Positions 1 through 6,154 of a stretch of 6,154 nt of DNA are shown here, in pieces (positions within the stretch are counted from its first letter, which is position 1; every line of letters starts with the position of its first letter). A program made the position numbers and the translations under genes. The notes beneath the pieces are model-generated. The model saw only the letters and a program-made list of their open reading frames with translations, had not been told where the DNA came from and ran no database searches. This DNA comes from JABWCQ01 sp964587105. Lineage in GTDB: Bacteria > Electryoneota > RPQS01. Location: positions 1 to 6,154 of the forward strand of contig CAZPKG010000036.1 of the NCBI GenBank assembly GCA_964587105.1. The letters are read 5' to 3'.

Positions 1-1976
1 TACGAAAGGGTCAGCTTGTATAGCCCGCGAGCAACCAATGAGCCGGCATTCGCAACCGAATCTATCCCCTCGCCGATTCCAATGAACGCCGGATGGATCG
101 TTACGCTTTTGGTCTCTGCTGAGTCCAAATCTGACAAGTACATCGTATGCGGCGAGAGCAAATCCGTTTCAGGTCCGCCGGTCTGCTCCAAGATGAGCTT
201 CAAGGAACCGGGGGTTGCGTTCTCAATTTGTGAGTAAATTACTTCAGTACCGGCAAAGGAAAGAGAATCACCGTTGACCGGGAAATTGATGACCGGAGGC
301 TCGGTTGCGCCATCGTAATTGCACAGACGACCCGTCGAACCTGCCTCGTCATTGCCGTAATGATCCTGATAGAACACTCGCACAAGATAGCGGGTGTCAT
401 GCTGAAAGCTATTCCCACCTTCAACACTTGTCACAGGCGAACCGCTCAAGTCGAGCGCCTGTGAATTTAGGAATAGCCCCGTAATACCGCTTGACGCGAG
501 TTCACCCAAAAAGATGGCGTGAGGAGAGCCCGGATATGGGGGCAGCGCTGTGAAGGTAATATACACGCTTCCGACAAGCGGAGTTTCAGGAAGCTCGAAC
601 TGCACCCAAAACGTATTGTTGTCCACTGTGTTGAACGATGGAGCGAGAATCCGCGGTGGCACTGTTGTCAAATCTTCCGGCCAGATAAAGCCGTCGTTTG
701 TCACCACCGCTGGCGGATTACCTGCAACATCGCCATAGCTGAGCGACACGTTGTAGATCGCCTGCTCCACTAACGCATCGTCCGGACCGTTATTGCTATG
801 CGCGACATTTGGTCCGCCCGTCCCGATGTCGGAGCCATTCAGAATCAGGTAGTGCTCACCCGGCAGATTCTGCGCCGGAATCAATGTCAAGATATGCGGG
901 CTAAACGGATCGGGTTCCAACGAGAGCGAATCTACAGTGAAAATAATCTGAACGCTGTCCGCCTGCTCGGGAATTCGATAGATCACTCGAATGTCCGGCT
1001 CGGGCGACTCTGAGCCCACGTGCGGTTCGGTCAAGATGGGCGGCTCTGTCAGGAGATCGACCTGCAAATCGCTCACGAACGCGGTGTCGGACGTTTCGCT
1101 ATCACTTCCAGACACCTCGTAGTAAAGTTTCAATGTGATGAGTGAGAGATGATTCAGGCTCGTTGCACCTGCCAACGAATCCACACCCTCTGATTGGCCA
1201 AGATTCAATGCATTGATCTGAACCTCTTTGCCAAATCCTGCCAAAGTGTCTCGAATGAACAGCCGATGAGTTGTTGTTCCGCCAATTTCAAGATACTCGA
1301 GCAATTCTGCAACTAAGGTATGGTGAACCGCATCGAGCGGCTGATCGAACTGCAGCGTAAACAACCGACCGATGGTTTCGTTAAAAACGGGTCTTGAGAT
1401 GATTGGCCTTGAAGGAGAAGACAGCTCAATTCCGATATAGGAAATGTGCAGCGTGTCCACCGGATTCAAGACCGGAAGGACGTCTCCCACTTGCAAGAAA
1501 CTTGTGACGGATTCAGAGAACTGATCGACGCCGAGCGCGTCTTTTCCCGAGATCGCGGCAAGCAGTTGCATTGAACGGATATTCGAAGGAATATCATGCG
1601 GAACGGTGACCTTAAACCGAACAATTTGAGGACTTGCTTCTGGGACAACTGAAAACGTTGTCGAGTCAACTTCGAGCCGTATTACCGTCGCGGGATCACC
1701 GAATGGGATATCTTCCCGATAAAAGCAGGCAGAGAGGCTGAAGCGCGACTCGCCTTCGCCTCCGATGCCATTGATTTCCCAGTCGGCAGGCACATCCACG
1801 GACATGATGGTATATACATCATCTCCGGCCAGGACCAGGCTATCGAGTTCTAAGGCGTTGCCTGACAATCCAAAGCCGTTAATGACAAATTGAGCCAGTG
1901 CAAGCCGACAGGACAGGGCCAAGAATAGCCCTGCAAGCAGAAGCGAAGGCCGTATTTTCAAACTCTTAGGAATCAT
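1..1976 (-). CDS. Secreted Ig-like repeat protein, partial (C-terminus beyond left edge)
   Basis: The frame is open from ATG at 1976 to base 1: 658 codons with no stop, then two bases of the next codon. It begins with a clear signal peptide (two Lys and an Arg, hydrophobic stretch LLLAGLFLALSC, cleavage site ALA before Gln29). Cys23 lies near the core, but ALSC is a poor lipobox, so signal peptidase I is more likely. Residues about 30-175 form a beta-rich domain I cannot assign. From about 190 onward there are four diverged repeats of about 120 residues, described separately. The composition (many Ser, Thr, Val, Pro, Asp and few Cys) fits an extracellular beta-sandwich protein, probably a surface or adhesin-like structure; no catalytic motif is seen. 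It follows the protease by 32 bases in the same direction, so co-transcription is likely. No Shine-Dalgarno precedes the ATG; the leader AAATACAACTACTCT is A-rich. Whether it also ends in a T9SS tail cannot be seen. Confidence 0.9.
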   Translation of the reverse strand, partial: MIPKSLKIRPSLLLAGLFLALSCRLALAQFVINGFGLSGNALELDSLVLAGDDVYTIMSVDVPADWEINGIGGEGESRFSLSACFYREDIPFGDPATVIRLEVDSTTFSVVPEASPQIVRFKVTVPHDIPSNIRSMQLLAAISGKDALGVDQFSESVTSFLQVGDVLPVLNPVDTLHISYIGIELSSPSRPIISRPVFNETIGRLFTLQFDQPLDAVHHTLVAELLEYLEIGGTTTHRLFIRDTLAGFGKEVQINALNLGQSEGVDSLAGATSLNHLSLITLKLYYEVSGSDSETSDTAFVSDLQVDLLTEPPILTEPHVGSESPEPDIRVIYRIPEQADSVQIIFTVDSLSLEPDPFSPHILTLIPAQNLPGEHYLILNGSDIGTGGPNVAHSNNGPDDALVEQAIYNVSLSYGDVAGNPPAVVTNDGFIWPEDLTTVPPRILAPSFNTVDNNTFWVQFELPETPLVGSVYITFTALPPYPGSPHAIFLGELASSGITGLFLNSQALDLSGSPVTSVEGGNSFQHDTRYLVRVFYQDHYGNDEAGSTGRLCNYDGATEPPVINFPVNGDSLSFAGTEVIYSQIENATPGSLKLILEQTGGPETDLLSPHTMYLSDLDSAETKSVTIHPAFIGIGEGIDSVANAGSLVARGLYKLTLS
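3..1409 (-). repeat. Four tandem diverged Ig-like protein repeats of about 120 residues
   Basis: These are protein-level repeats in the partial gene at the left edge. Approximate limits are residues 190-300 (bases 1077-1409), 312-430 (687-1043), 440-556 (309-659) and 560-658, cut by the edge (3-299). Shared landmarks in repeats 2-4, in order: a PP start; a strand such as SVQIIFTV, SVYITFTA or SLKLILEQ; a SPH motif followed by a hydrophobic strand (SPHILTL, SPHAIFL, SPHTMYL); and a final strand such as YNVSLSYGDVAGN, YLVRVFYQDHYGN or YKLTLS. Repeat 1 is the most diverged (TTTHRLFI for the SPH strand, LITLKLYYEVSGS for the last). The DNA has no obvious repeat, so the duplications are old. The pattern suggests one Ig or fibronectin-like beta-sandwich per repeat. 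Confidence 0.75.
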
Positions 1977-1994
1977 AGAGTAGTTGTATTTGCA

Positions 1995-2009
1995 ACCCGC
2001 GTGCCGGGT
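1995..2009 (-). other. Short GC-rich stem-loop between protease and repeat-protein genes
   Basis: On the minus strand ACCCG and CGGGT pair around a five-base loop (GCACG), beginning at the last base of the protease stop codon. Two further G-T wobble pairs could extend it. The stem is short and followed by TGCAAATACAAC, not a T run, so it is not a convincing terminator. It could mark partial attenuation or mRNA processing before the third gene. Confidence 0.3.
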
Positions 2010-4786
2010 CATGGCAGATAAAGCAATTTTCCGGAAGAAATTCCACCGGTATGTTCAAGGCGATATAGCAGAAGACCGGGTGCCAAACTCGGCAACTCCG
2101 CAAACTCAAGCTTTCCCGCCGCCCGTGCTTCGGTTTGAAGCCGGGCGATTTCTTGTCCAAGAATATTATAAACTGTCAACGAAACTGGGCCGGCCTCGAT
2201 CCCTGACGCCGTCAACCTCTGACCATTTGTAAGTGGATTCGGTGTCATGAACGGTTTTGACACTGTGGCCGAGTGAGGCTCAGCAGGCGGTTGTTTGAAA
2301 TTCAAGCCCAATTCCCCGCGCAATTGATTCAGCACAGAACGCAATTCTCCGATTGAACTGCCGGTTACAATTGCGAGGCGCTTCGAGACGCTGTCGCTAT
2401 TTGAGAGTGCAGGTATTTGAAGTGCAGCAATGTGACTCAAATCGCGCGGCGAAGATGTGAAACCTCCAATGCCCGCAGTGACCAGTTGCCATGCGCGCGC
2501 TTCCGTCAACCCACCGGTCTGAAACTCATCACGATTGCCAATCTCATAGGCCGTTGCCATCGGTTGATCAAGTCCTGCGATGCCAACTAAGGGCAATGAC
2601 GGGAGTTCGCTGCGAACAAAGAGAATTCCACTCGTCTCATCGTAAGCGCCGAAGTTCCGGCTGGAAGGCCCCAAATCCCAATCCATAAGAAGCCCGCAAT
2701 AACCGTTTTGCCAATCGACAGCGCCGCGATTGACAACCGTCAGTTCGAGTGCGAAGCCGGTCTCAATTTCGGGCCACGAATAGACCGTTGCAGAGACTTC
2801 CGCGTGCGCTCGCTCAGGCTCGCTAAGTTTGCTGTCATCAAAGCGGCTGTTCACCGCAACAGGGGCCACACTTGACTCAATCCGCCGCGCGTAAACGTCC
2901 GGCAAGGCCGTCCAGTCAAAGCGCGAACCTGTTGAATCACCGTAGTAATTATCAATGACTTTGCCGTCAACTCCTACAAAAATGGAACCGTGGTATAGAG
3001 CATTGCTTAAGTAATTCTTCAAAGCCAAACCCGGCCCGACCGGGACGTTTCGCACATAGTCGAAATAGCCAAGCGCGCCGTTATCAGCCAAAGCAAACTT
3101 TAGCGAAGATGTTTCGATAGTCGCGAATGTCGTATCCAAGAACACGGTTGTCGTGGCACGACCGACGATCTGATTGGCCGAATTGCGCCACTCCATGTTT
3201 AGGGGAAGAATCGCGCCGCGATCCATTTCGTTCGACAGTTGGAGTCTTGGGCCCGCATTGCTCGACCAGTACAAACCATTCCCAATGGTTGACGGATAAC
3301 TCAATTCAACTGGAGAAATCATGATACTGTCAAGCCCGCTGCGAACGAAGCCCGTGATTCCAGTCTGCTGGCCATGTTCGTTGGAGATTTGGACATCCAA
3401 AAAAGCCTGTTCCCCGGCTTCAATTCGACCATCGCCATCGCCTGATGACTCGTTAAATCGTACACCAGAAAAACTCACGCCCGCCGCAGTCTCGAGATTT
3501 GAAACCGCACGATAGGCATTCACTCGGCCCAGTCCCAACCCGCCGACATGAGATTCATTTACTTGGTCGATCGGATCGGAACTATTGCAGATCGCCGTGA
3601 CCACTTGATTGCTTGACCACTCAGGATATTTTTTGAACATTAAACCGCACACCGCCGCGACGATCGGCGCGGCCATGCTCGTTCCCTGCCATGCTCCATA
3701 GGTACCGTCGGCAAGTGTTGAGAGGATATAAACACCCGGCGCGGAAATTTTCACCCATGGTCCGAAGTTGGTGAAACTTGCTGCCGAATTGTCCTCACCG
3801 GTTGCGGCAACGCTTAAGACTCCCTCGATTGCTGCAGGATAGCGCGGATTCGAGTTGCCGTTATTTCCCGCCGAACATACTACCACGCAGCCTTGAGCGC
3901 GGGCGTAATTGACAACCTCACGTTCGTAGGCGGATTCCGTGGCGCCGCCCCACGAACAATTAATCACCTTTGCTCCACTTGCGCACGCATAATACACCCC
4001 TTCAAATCCATATGGAATACTTCCGGCTTGCCCAACGCGCACGCCCATGACTTTCGCACCGCCTGTGACTCCGGCAATGCCGATGCGATTGTTGCGAGCA
4101 GCAGCGGCGATCCCTGACACATGCGTACCATGCGAGTTTTCTCCATCTACCGGAGACGGGCTTGGGTCCCCGTCATACTGCATGAAATCGTAGCCATAGA
4201 AGTCGTCAACATAGCCGTTCCCGTCGTCATCCACGCCATTAACGCCGTTGATTTCCGGCGCATTACTCCAGCGAGCCGTTTGCAATTCAGGCAAATTGAA
4301 ATTGATACCGTTGTCCACTACGGCAATGACTATCGTTGAGTCCGGATTCACAACGTCCCATGCGGCGGGCGCTTCAATTTGATCTATATACCATTGCTGT
4401 GAATAGAAAGGGTCGTTCGGCGGAGCGTCAAGCGGAGTTGGTCGCCCTGTTCGCATAAACCGCGTATCGATGTATCGCATTTGTCGCAACTCGGCCCATT
4501 CAACGCGTGGGTCGGCTCTTAGCGCACTTAGAATCCGCTCTGCATCGACAGCGCTTGCAGCGGATAGCGAAACGATCTTGCATAGTTCACTCGATCGCGG
4601 TGCGCTTGGCAACGGTTGCTTGACGGAAGCAATCTTGTCCGAGCATGGAAACTCTTCGGCGTCCAAGCGTTGCGGCGGAGACTTGAATTTCACCAACACT
4701 TCGCGCGCCGCACGCTGCTCCAGCGTCTCGCCGTTCGCCAACGGGGCAAACAGCAGGCTAAGAATAAACAGCGCGAGCAACTTCAC
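2009..4786 (-). CDS. Secreted subtilisin-like S8 protease with T9SS-type C-terminal sorting domain
   Basis: A 925-residue secreted serine endopeptidase. Order of parts: signal peptide 1-19 (hydrophobic core, likely cut after ANG); propeptide about 20-120, with strands EVLVKF and VEWAEL as in S8 propeptides; S8 domain about 122-430, opening with NDPFYSQQW. The catalytic set is complete: Asp158 (AVVDNG), His219 (NSHGTHVSG), oxyanion Asn308 (SAGNNG) and Ser370 (GTSMAAP). An Asp/Gly-rich loop at 185-195 (DDDGNGYVDD) probably binds calcium. Residues about 435-550 form a beta-sandwich module with a DGDGRIEAGEQ loop, and about 555-830 a second module with an MDWDLG motif at 701-706. The tail 846-925 (FMTPNP, VYNILGQEI, GLLLYRL, GKLLYLP) resembles a T9SS type A sorting domain. 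The start is GTG, overlapping the aminotransferase TGA as GTGA with AGGGA six bases upstream; it gives a good signal peptide. The protein probably reaches the cell surface or medium. Its natural substrate is unknown. Confidence 0.96.
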   Translation of the reverse strand: MKLLALFILSLLFAPLANGETLEQRAAREVLVKFKSPPQRLDAEEFPCSDKIASVKQPLPSAPRSSELCKIVSLSAASAVDAERILSALRADPRVEWAELRQMRYIDTRFMRTGRPTPLDAPPNDPFYSQQWYIDQIEAPAAWDVVNPDSTIVIAVVDNGINFNLPELQTARWSNAPEINGVNGVDDDGNGYVDDFYGYDFMQYDGDPSPSPVDGENSHGTHVSGIAAAARNNRIGIAGVTGGAKVMGVRVGQAGSIPYGFEGVYYACASGAKVINCSWGGATESAYEREVVNYARAQGCVVVCSAGNNGNSNPRYPAAIEGVLSVAATGEDNSAASFTNFGPWVKISAPGVYILSTLADGTYGAWQGTSMAAPIVAAVCGLMFKKYPEWSSNQVVTAICNSSDPIDQVNESHVGGLGLGRVNAYRAVSNLETAAGVSFSGVRFNESSGDGDGRIEAGEQAFLDVQISNEHGQQTGITGFVRSGLDSIMISPVELSYPSTIGNGLYWSSNAGPRLQLSNEMDRGAILPLNMEWRNSANQIVGRATTTVFLDTTFATIETSSLKFALADNGALGYFDYVRNVPVGPGLALKNYLSNALYHGSIFVGVDGKVIDNYYGDSTGSRFDWTALPDVYARRIESSVAPVAVNSRFDDSKLSEPERAHAEVSATVYSWPEIETGFALELTVVNRGAVDWQNGYCGLLMDWDLGPSSRNFGAYDETSGILFVRSELPSLPLVGIAGLDQPMATAYEIGNRDEFQTGGLTEARAWQLVTAGIGGFTSSPRDLSHIAALQIPALSNSDSVSKRLAIVTGSSIGELRSVLNQLRGELGLNFKQPPAEPHSATVSKPFMTPNPLTNGQRLTASGIEAGPVSLTVYNILGQEIARLQTEARAAGKLEFAELPSLAPGLLLYRLEHTGGISSGKLLYLP
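2012..2251 (-). other. T9SS type A-like C-terminal sorting domain of the protease
   Basis: Residues 846-925 of the protease. The PNP turn at 849-851, the strand and turn SLTVYNILGQEIARL at 869-883, the Gly-led strand GLLLYRL at 904-910 and the closing GKLLYLP match the usual layout of Por secretion tails and FlgD-Ig-like domains. In T9SS bacteria this part directs export across the outer membrane and is cleaved or swapped for a surface anchor. The family assignment is by pattern only; no T9SS machinery gene is in the window. Confidence 0.8.
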
Positions 4787-5901
4787 CGAAATTCCCTGAC
4801 CATTTCACCCAAGCGGCTCAAGTGCGTGCGAACTTCGACCGGATCACCTCCTACGCTGACGCGAACATATCCCGGAAACTCAAACAATGAGCAGGGAAAC
4901 GCGCCGACCTTCTTCTCGGTGACCAAAGCCTCGACGAATTGGAGGTCGTCCATGCCTTTCGGCAGCTTCAGGCAGGCGTTCATTCCGCCGCTCGGAGGAA
5001 GCATCTCAAGCTCCGGCATACTCTTCAGAAAACTCGCTAACATGGACAACTGTCCACAGGCGGTCTGGAGTCTGAGCTTGAACCATGCGACAGCCGACTC
5101 GTTTCTTAGAATTTGGTCGGCCAAATCTTCGGTTACGTAAGGCTGCACCACGCCCATTAGATTGTTGAATTTGTACGCGCGTTCGACAATGTCTGCCGGA
5201 GCAATTGCCCAGCCAACACGGAGTTGATCAAGTCCCCAAGTCTTGCACAGACTGTCCACCGAAATCGCACCGTAAGTAAATCCGTGTGAGCGAAAGTCAG
5301 GCTTCGTAGCATTCAGATAGACTTCATCCACAATCACCATCGCGCCGACGCGCTCGCAGATTTCGACAAGAGCTTGCAGTCGCTCATTTTCGAGCTCGAC
5401 CTGAGTCGGGTTCTGTAAGTTAGTCAGCCAAACGAGCTTCGTATCGTCTGTGATCAAGCTCTTTAGCTCGGCAGGATCGGGCTGAAAGCCGTTCTCTTTG
5501 CGTCGCGGCAATCTAATCAATCGATCCGCCAACATCTCTATTCCGCGCATCACGGGCTCATAGGTTGGAGTCTCGACTATCGCCGTGCCGCCGTTTTCCA
5601 GCAGGGCTCCTGCTATCAAGTAGTTGGCCTGACTCGCTCCTTGTGCGACCAAAACCTCTTCAGGCGAAGCATCGTAAAGTTGAGCCAATCGAGCCTTTAG
5701 CCCCATGTGGCCATATGCGGCATTCGGTCCGGCTATCTTGGGGATGTATGGCCCACCCGGAATCTCGGACAGAGATTTAACAAGTGGAACGGCGCTACGG
5801 AACAACGAAGGCGTGGGAAGCGCCAAAACGCTCTTGGCCCACTCCTGAAGTTCGGAGCCATGCCAGAGAGCGGGTTTTTGTGCGGTTTTTGTGCGGGTCA
5901 T
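4783..5901 (-). CDS. PLP-dependent aminotransferase, class I/II (fold type I), substrate unknown
   Basis: A 372-residue cytosolic enzyme with no signal peptide, near the usual 370-400 residues of class I/II aminotransferases, which move an amino group between an amino acid and a 2-oxo acid. Visible family positions: Tyr63 in YGHMGL; the phosphate-binding GAS at 88-90; Tyr114 in TPTYEP; Asn164 in NLQNPT; Asp192 and Tyr195 in VDEVY; the Schiff-base Lys220 in SLCKTWGLDQLRVGW; Arg228 in the same stretch; and the carboxylate-binding Arg347 in YVRVSV. All key residues are present, so it should be active. The usual NPTG reads NPTQ and the usual PGLR reads DQLR, so it is a divergent branch and I do not assign a substrate. 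ATG at 5901 is the first start after an in-frame stop at 5950-5952; the bases before it are pyrimidine-rich with no Shine-Dalgarno. It is first in the operon, and its TGA overlaps the GTG of the protease gene. Confidence 0.93.
   Translation of the reverse strand: MTRTKTAQKPALWHGSELQEWAKSVLALPTPSLFRSAVPLVKSLSEIPGGPYIPKIAGPNAAYGHMGLKARLAQLYDASPEEVLVAQGASQANYLIAGALLENGGTAIVETPTYEPVMRGIEMLADRLIRLPRRKENGFQPDPAELKSLITDDTKLVWLTNLQNPTQVELENERLQALVEICERVGAMVIVDEVYLNATKPDFRSHGFTYGAISVDSLCKTWGLDQLRVGWAIAPADIVERAYKFNNLMGVVQPYVTEDLADQILRNESAVAWFKLRLQTACGQLSMLASFLKSMPELEMLPPSGGMNACLKLPKGMDDLQFVEALVTEKKVGAFPCSLFEFPGYVRVSVGGDPVEVRTHLSRLGEMVREFR
4793..4797 (-). promoter_or_regulatory. Ribosome binding site supporting the GTG start of the protease
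   Basis: AGGGA on the minus strand lies inside the end of the aminotransferase gene, six bases before the GTG at 4786-4784. It is the best Shine-Dalgarno match before any of the three genes and supports the GTG start that overlaps the upstream TGA. Confidence 0.5.
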
Positions 5902-5933
5902 CAGAAATTGGGAAAGGGGGACGGTAGCACAGT

Positions 5934-5962
5934 AAGGTAGTGGAAACGCCTAACAAATTCAA
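5934..5962 (-). promoter_or_regulatory. Weak candidate promoter for the three-gene operon
   Basis: On the minus strand TTGAAT (5957-5962) and TACCTT (5934-5939) are separated by 17 bases, about 33 bases before the aminotransferase ATG. The -35 matches TTGACA at four of six positions and the -10 only at three. No Bacteroidetes-type TAnnTTTG box is seen at the right distance. The call rests on spacing and location as much as on sequence. Confidence 0.25.
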
Positions 5963-6029
5963 CCGTTTGGAGGGGAGGCGGGAAGGTTCACAATCGCACC
6001 AGAACAACGGAGAACCGTGCGCAAAAGAG

Positions 6030-6058
6030 TTGACAATTCTGGCAAATTGCCATATCTT
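6030..6058 (+). promoter_or_regulatory. Candidate rightward sigma70-type promoter
   Basis: A perfect TTGACA (6030-6035) is followed, after exactly 17 bases, by TATCTT (6053-6058), which matches TATAAT at four of six positions. It points away from the operon, towards the right edge, where an ATG occupies the last three bases (6152-6154). It could drive a divergent gene beyond the window. If the host uses the Bacteroidetes-type sigma factor, the TTGACA match may be chance. Confidence 0.4.
6040..6052. promoter_or_regulatory. Dyad TGGCAAATTGCCA, possible operator
   Basis: Two perfect 6-base arms (TGGCAA and TTGCCA) flank one central A. The dyad lies wholly inside the spacer between the TTGACA and TATCTT boxes of the rightward candidate promoter, where a bound repressor would block RNA polymerase. 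A second, overlapping inverted pair (CAATT and AATTG) lies at 6034-6049. No regulator gene is visible. Confidence 0.35.
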
Positions 6059-6154
6059 TTTGATTCAAAGCAAAAACTATACCCCTCCTTTAATTTTCCT
6101 TGAATCTAAGGCTGAAAAATACTGCGTTGGCGTTCAACCCGGACCTCCCCGATG

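Larger units (their letters stand above)
5902..6154. other. Non-coding region upstream of the operon
   Basis: No convincing gene is present in these 253 bases. Besides the candidate promoters and dyad it holds a strong Shine-Dalgarno-like AAGGAGG on the minus strand (6084-6090) with no good start codon at the usual distance, an 11-base palindrome TTTGATTCAAA (6059-6069), and the imperfect dyad CCTTGAATCTAAGG (6098-6111). Bases 6053-6120 are clearly AT-rich compared with the flanking genes. The tail of an upstream minus-strand gene could end here in any of three short frames (stops at 6134-6136, 6106-6108 or 6092-6094), but nothing favours one of them. Confidence 0.6.

Noticed and set aside
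16..1013. Several short plus-strand ORFs (62-84 codons) in the left part
   Set aside because: All are antisense to the long open minus-strand frame, which has a signal peptide and coherent repeats.
1995..2009. Rho-independent terminator after the protease
   Set aside because: The stem is only five pairs and is not followed by a T run on the minus strand, and the next gene starts 32 bases after the stop.
4616..5140. Plus-strand ORF of 174 codons, the longest on that strand
   Set aside because: It lies across the 3' end of the aminotransferase and the 5' end of the protease on the opposite strand, is rich in Arg and Gln with low complexity, and shows no recognisable motif. It is an antisense shadow.
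5795..6007. Minus-strand 70-codon ORF overlapping the start of the aminotransferase
   Set aside because: It occupies another frame over the aminotransferase N-terminus, has no Shine-Dalgarno and no protein-like pattern.
6017..6103. Plus-strand GTG ORF of 28 codons preceded by GGAG
   Set aside because: It spans the candidate promoter and AT-rich region, the spacing to GGAG is short, and the peptide has no recognisable feature.
6152..6154. ATG at the right edge as the start of a divergent gene
   Set aside because: Only one codon is visible and no Shine-Dalgarno precedes it on the plus strand, so it cannot be called as a gene.
1..6154. CRISPR array, tRNA, rRNA, insertion sequence or phage genes
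   Set aside because: No spaced direct repeats, tRNA-like cloverleaf, transposase motif or terminal inverted repeats were found on reading through.

Overview
The window reads as one minus-strand transcription unit of three genes from a bacterium. The order of transcription is right to left: a cytosolic PLP-dependent aminotransferase (4783-5901), a large secreted subtilisin-family (S8) protease (2009-4786), and a secreted protein made mostly of Ig-like repeats that runs off the left edge (1-1976, 658 codons visible). The repeat gene has no stop codon inside the window, so it is easily missed by a scan for complete ORFs, yet its frame is open from a good signal peptide to base 1.

Likely organism: the protease ends in an 80-residue tail with the features of a type IX secretion (Por/T9SS type A, FlgD-Ig-like) sorting domain. 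Together with multidomain secreted beta-sandwich proteins and mostly weak or absent Shine-Dalgarno sequences, this suggests the FCB group (Bacteroidetes, Ignavibacteria or related candidate phyla). By eye, GC is about 50-55 %, higher than in many Flavobacteriia, which leans towards a candidate FCB phylum. No marker gene settles the taxonomy.

Layout: 1-1976 is the repeat protein (signal peptide, one unassigned N-terminal domain, four diverged repeats of about 120 residues, the last cut by the edge). 1977-2008 is a short gap with a small GC-rich hairpin. 2009-4786 is the protease (signal peptide, propeptide, S8 domain with complete D/H/N/S catalytic set, two beta-rich modules, sorting tail). 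Its GTG start overlaps the aminotransferase stop by four bases (GTGA), so the two genes are probably translationally coupled. 5902-6154 is a non-coding, partly AT-rich region. It holds a weak candidate promoter for the operon, a better candidate promoter pointing the other way (perfect TTGACA, 17-bp spacer) whose spacer is filled by a 13-bp dyad, and an orphan strong Shine-Dalgarno-like sequence.

How the genes work together is inferred only: the protease and the repeat protein are both exported and probably act at the cell surface or outside. The aminotransferase would stay in the cytoplasm, and no direct functional link to the other two can be read from the sequence.
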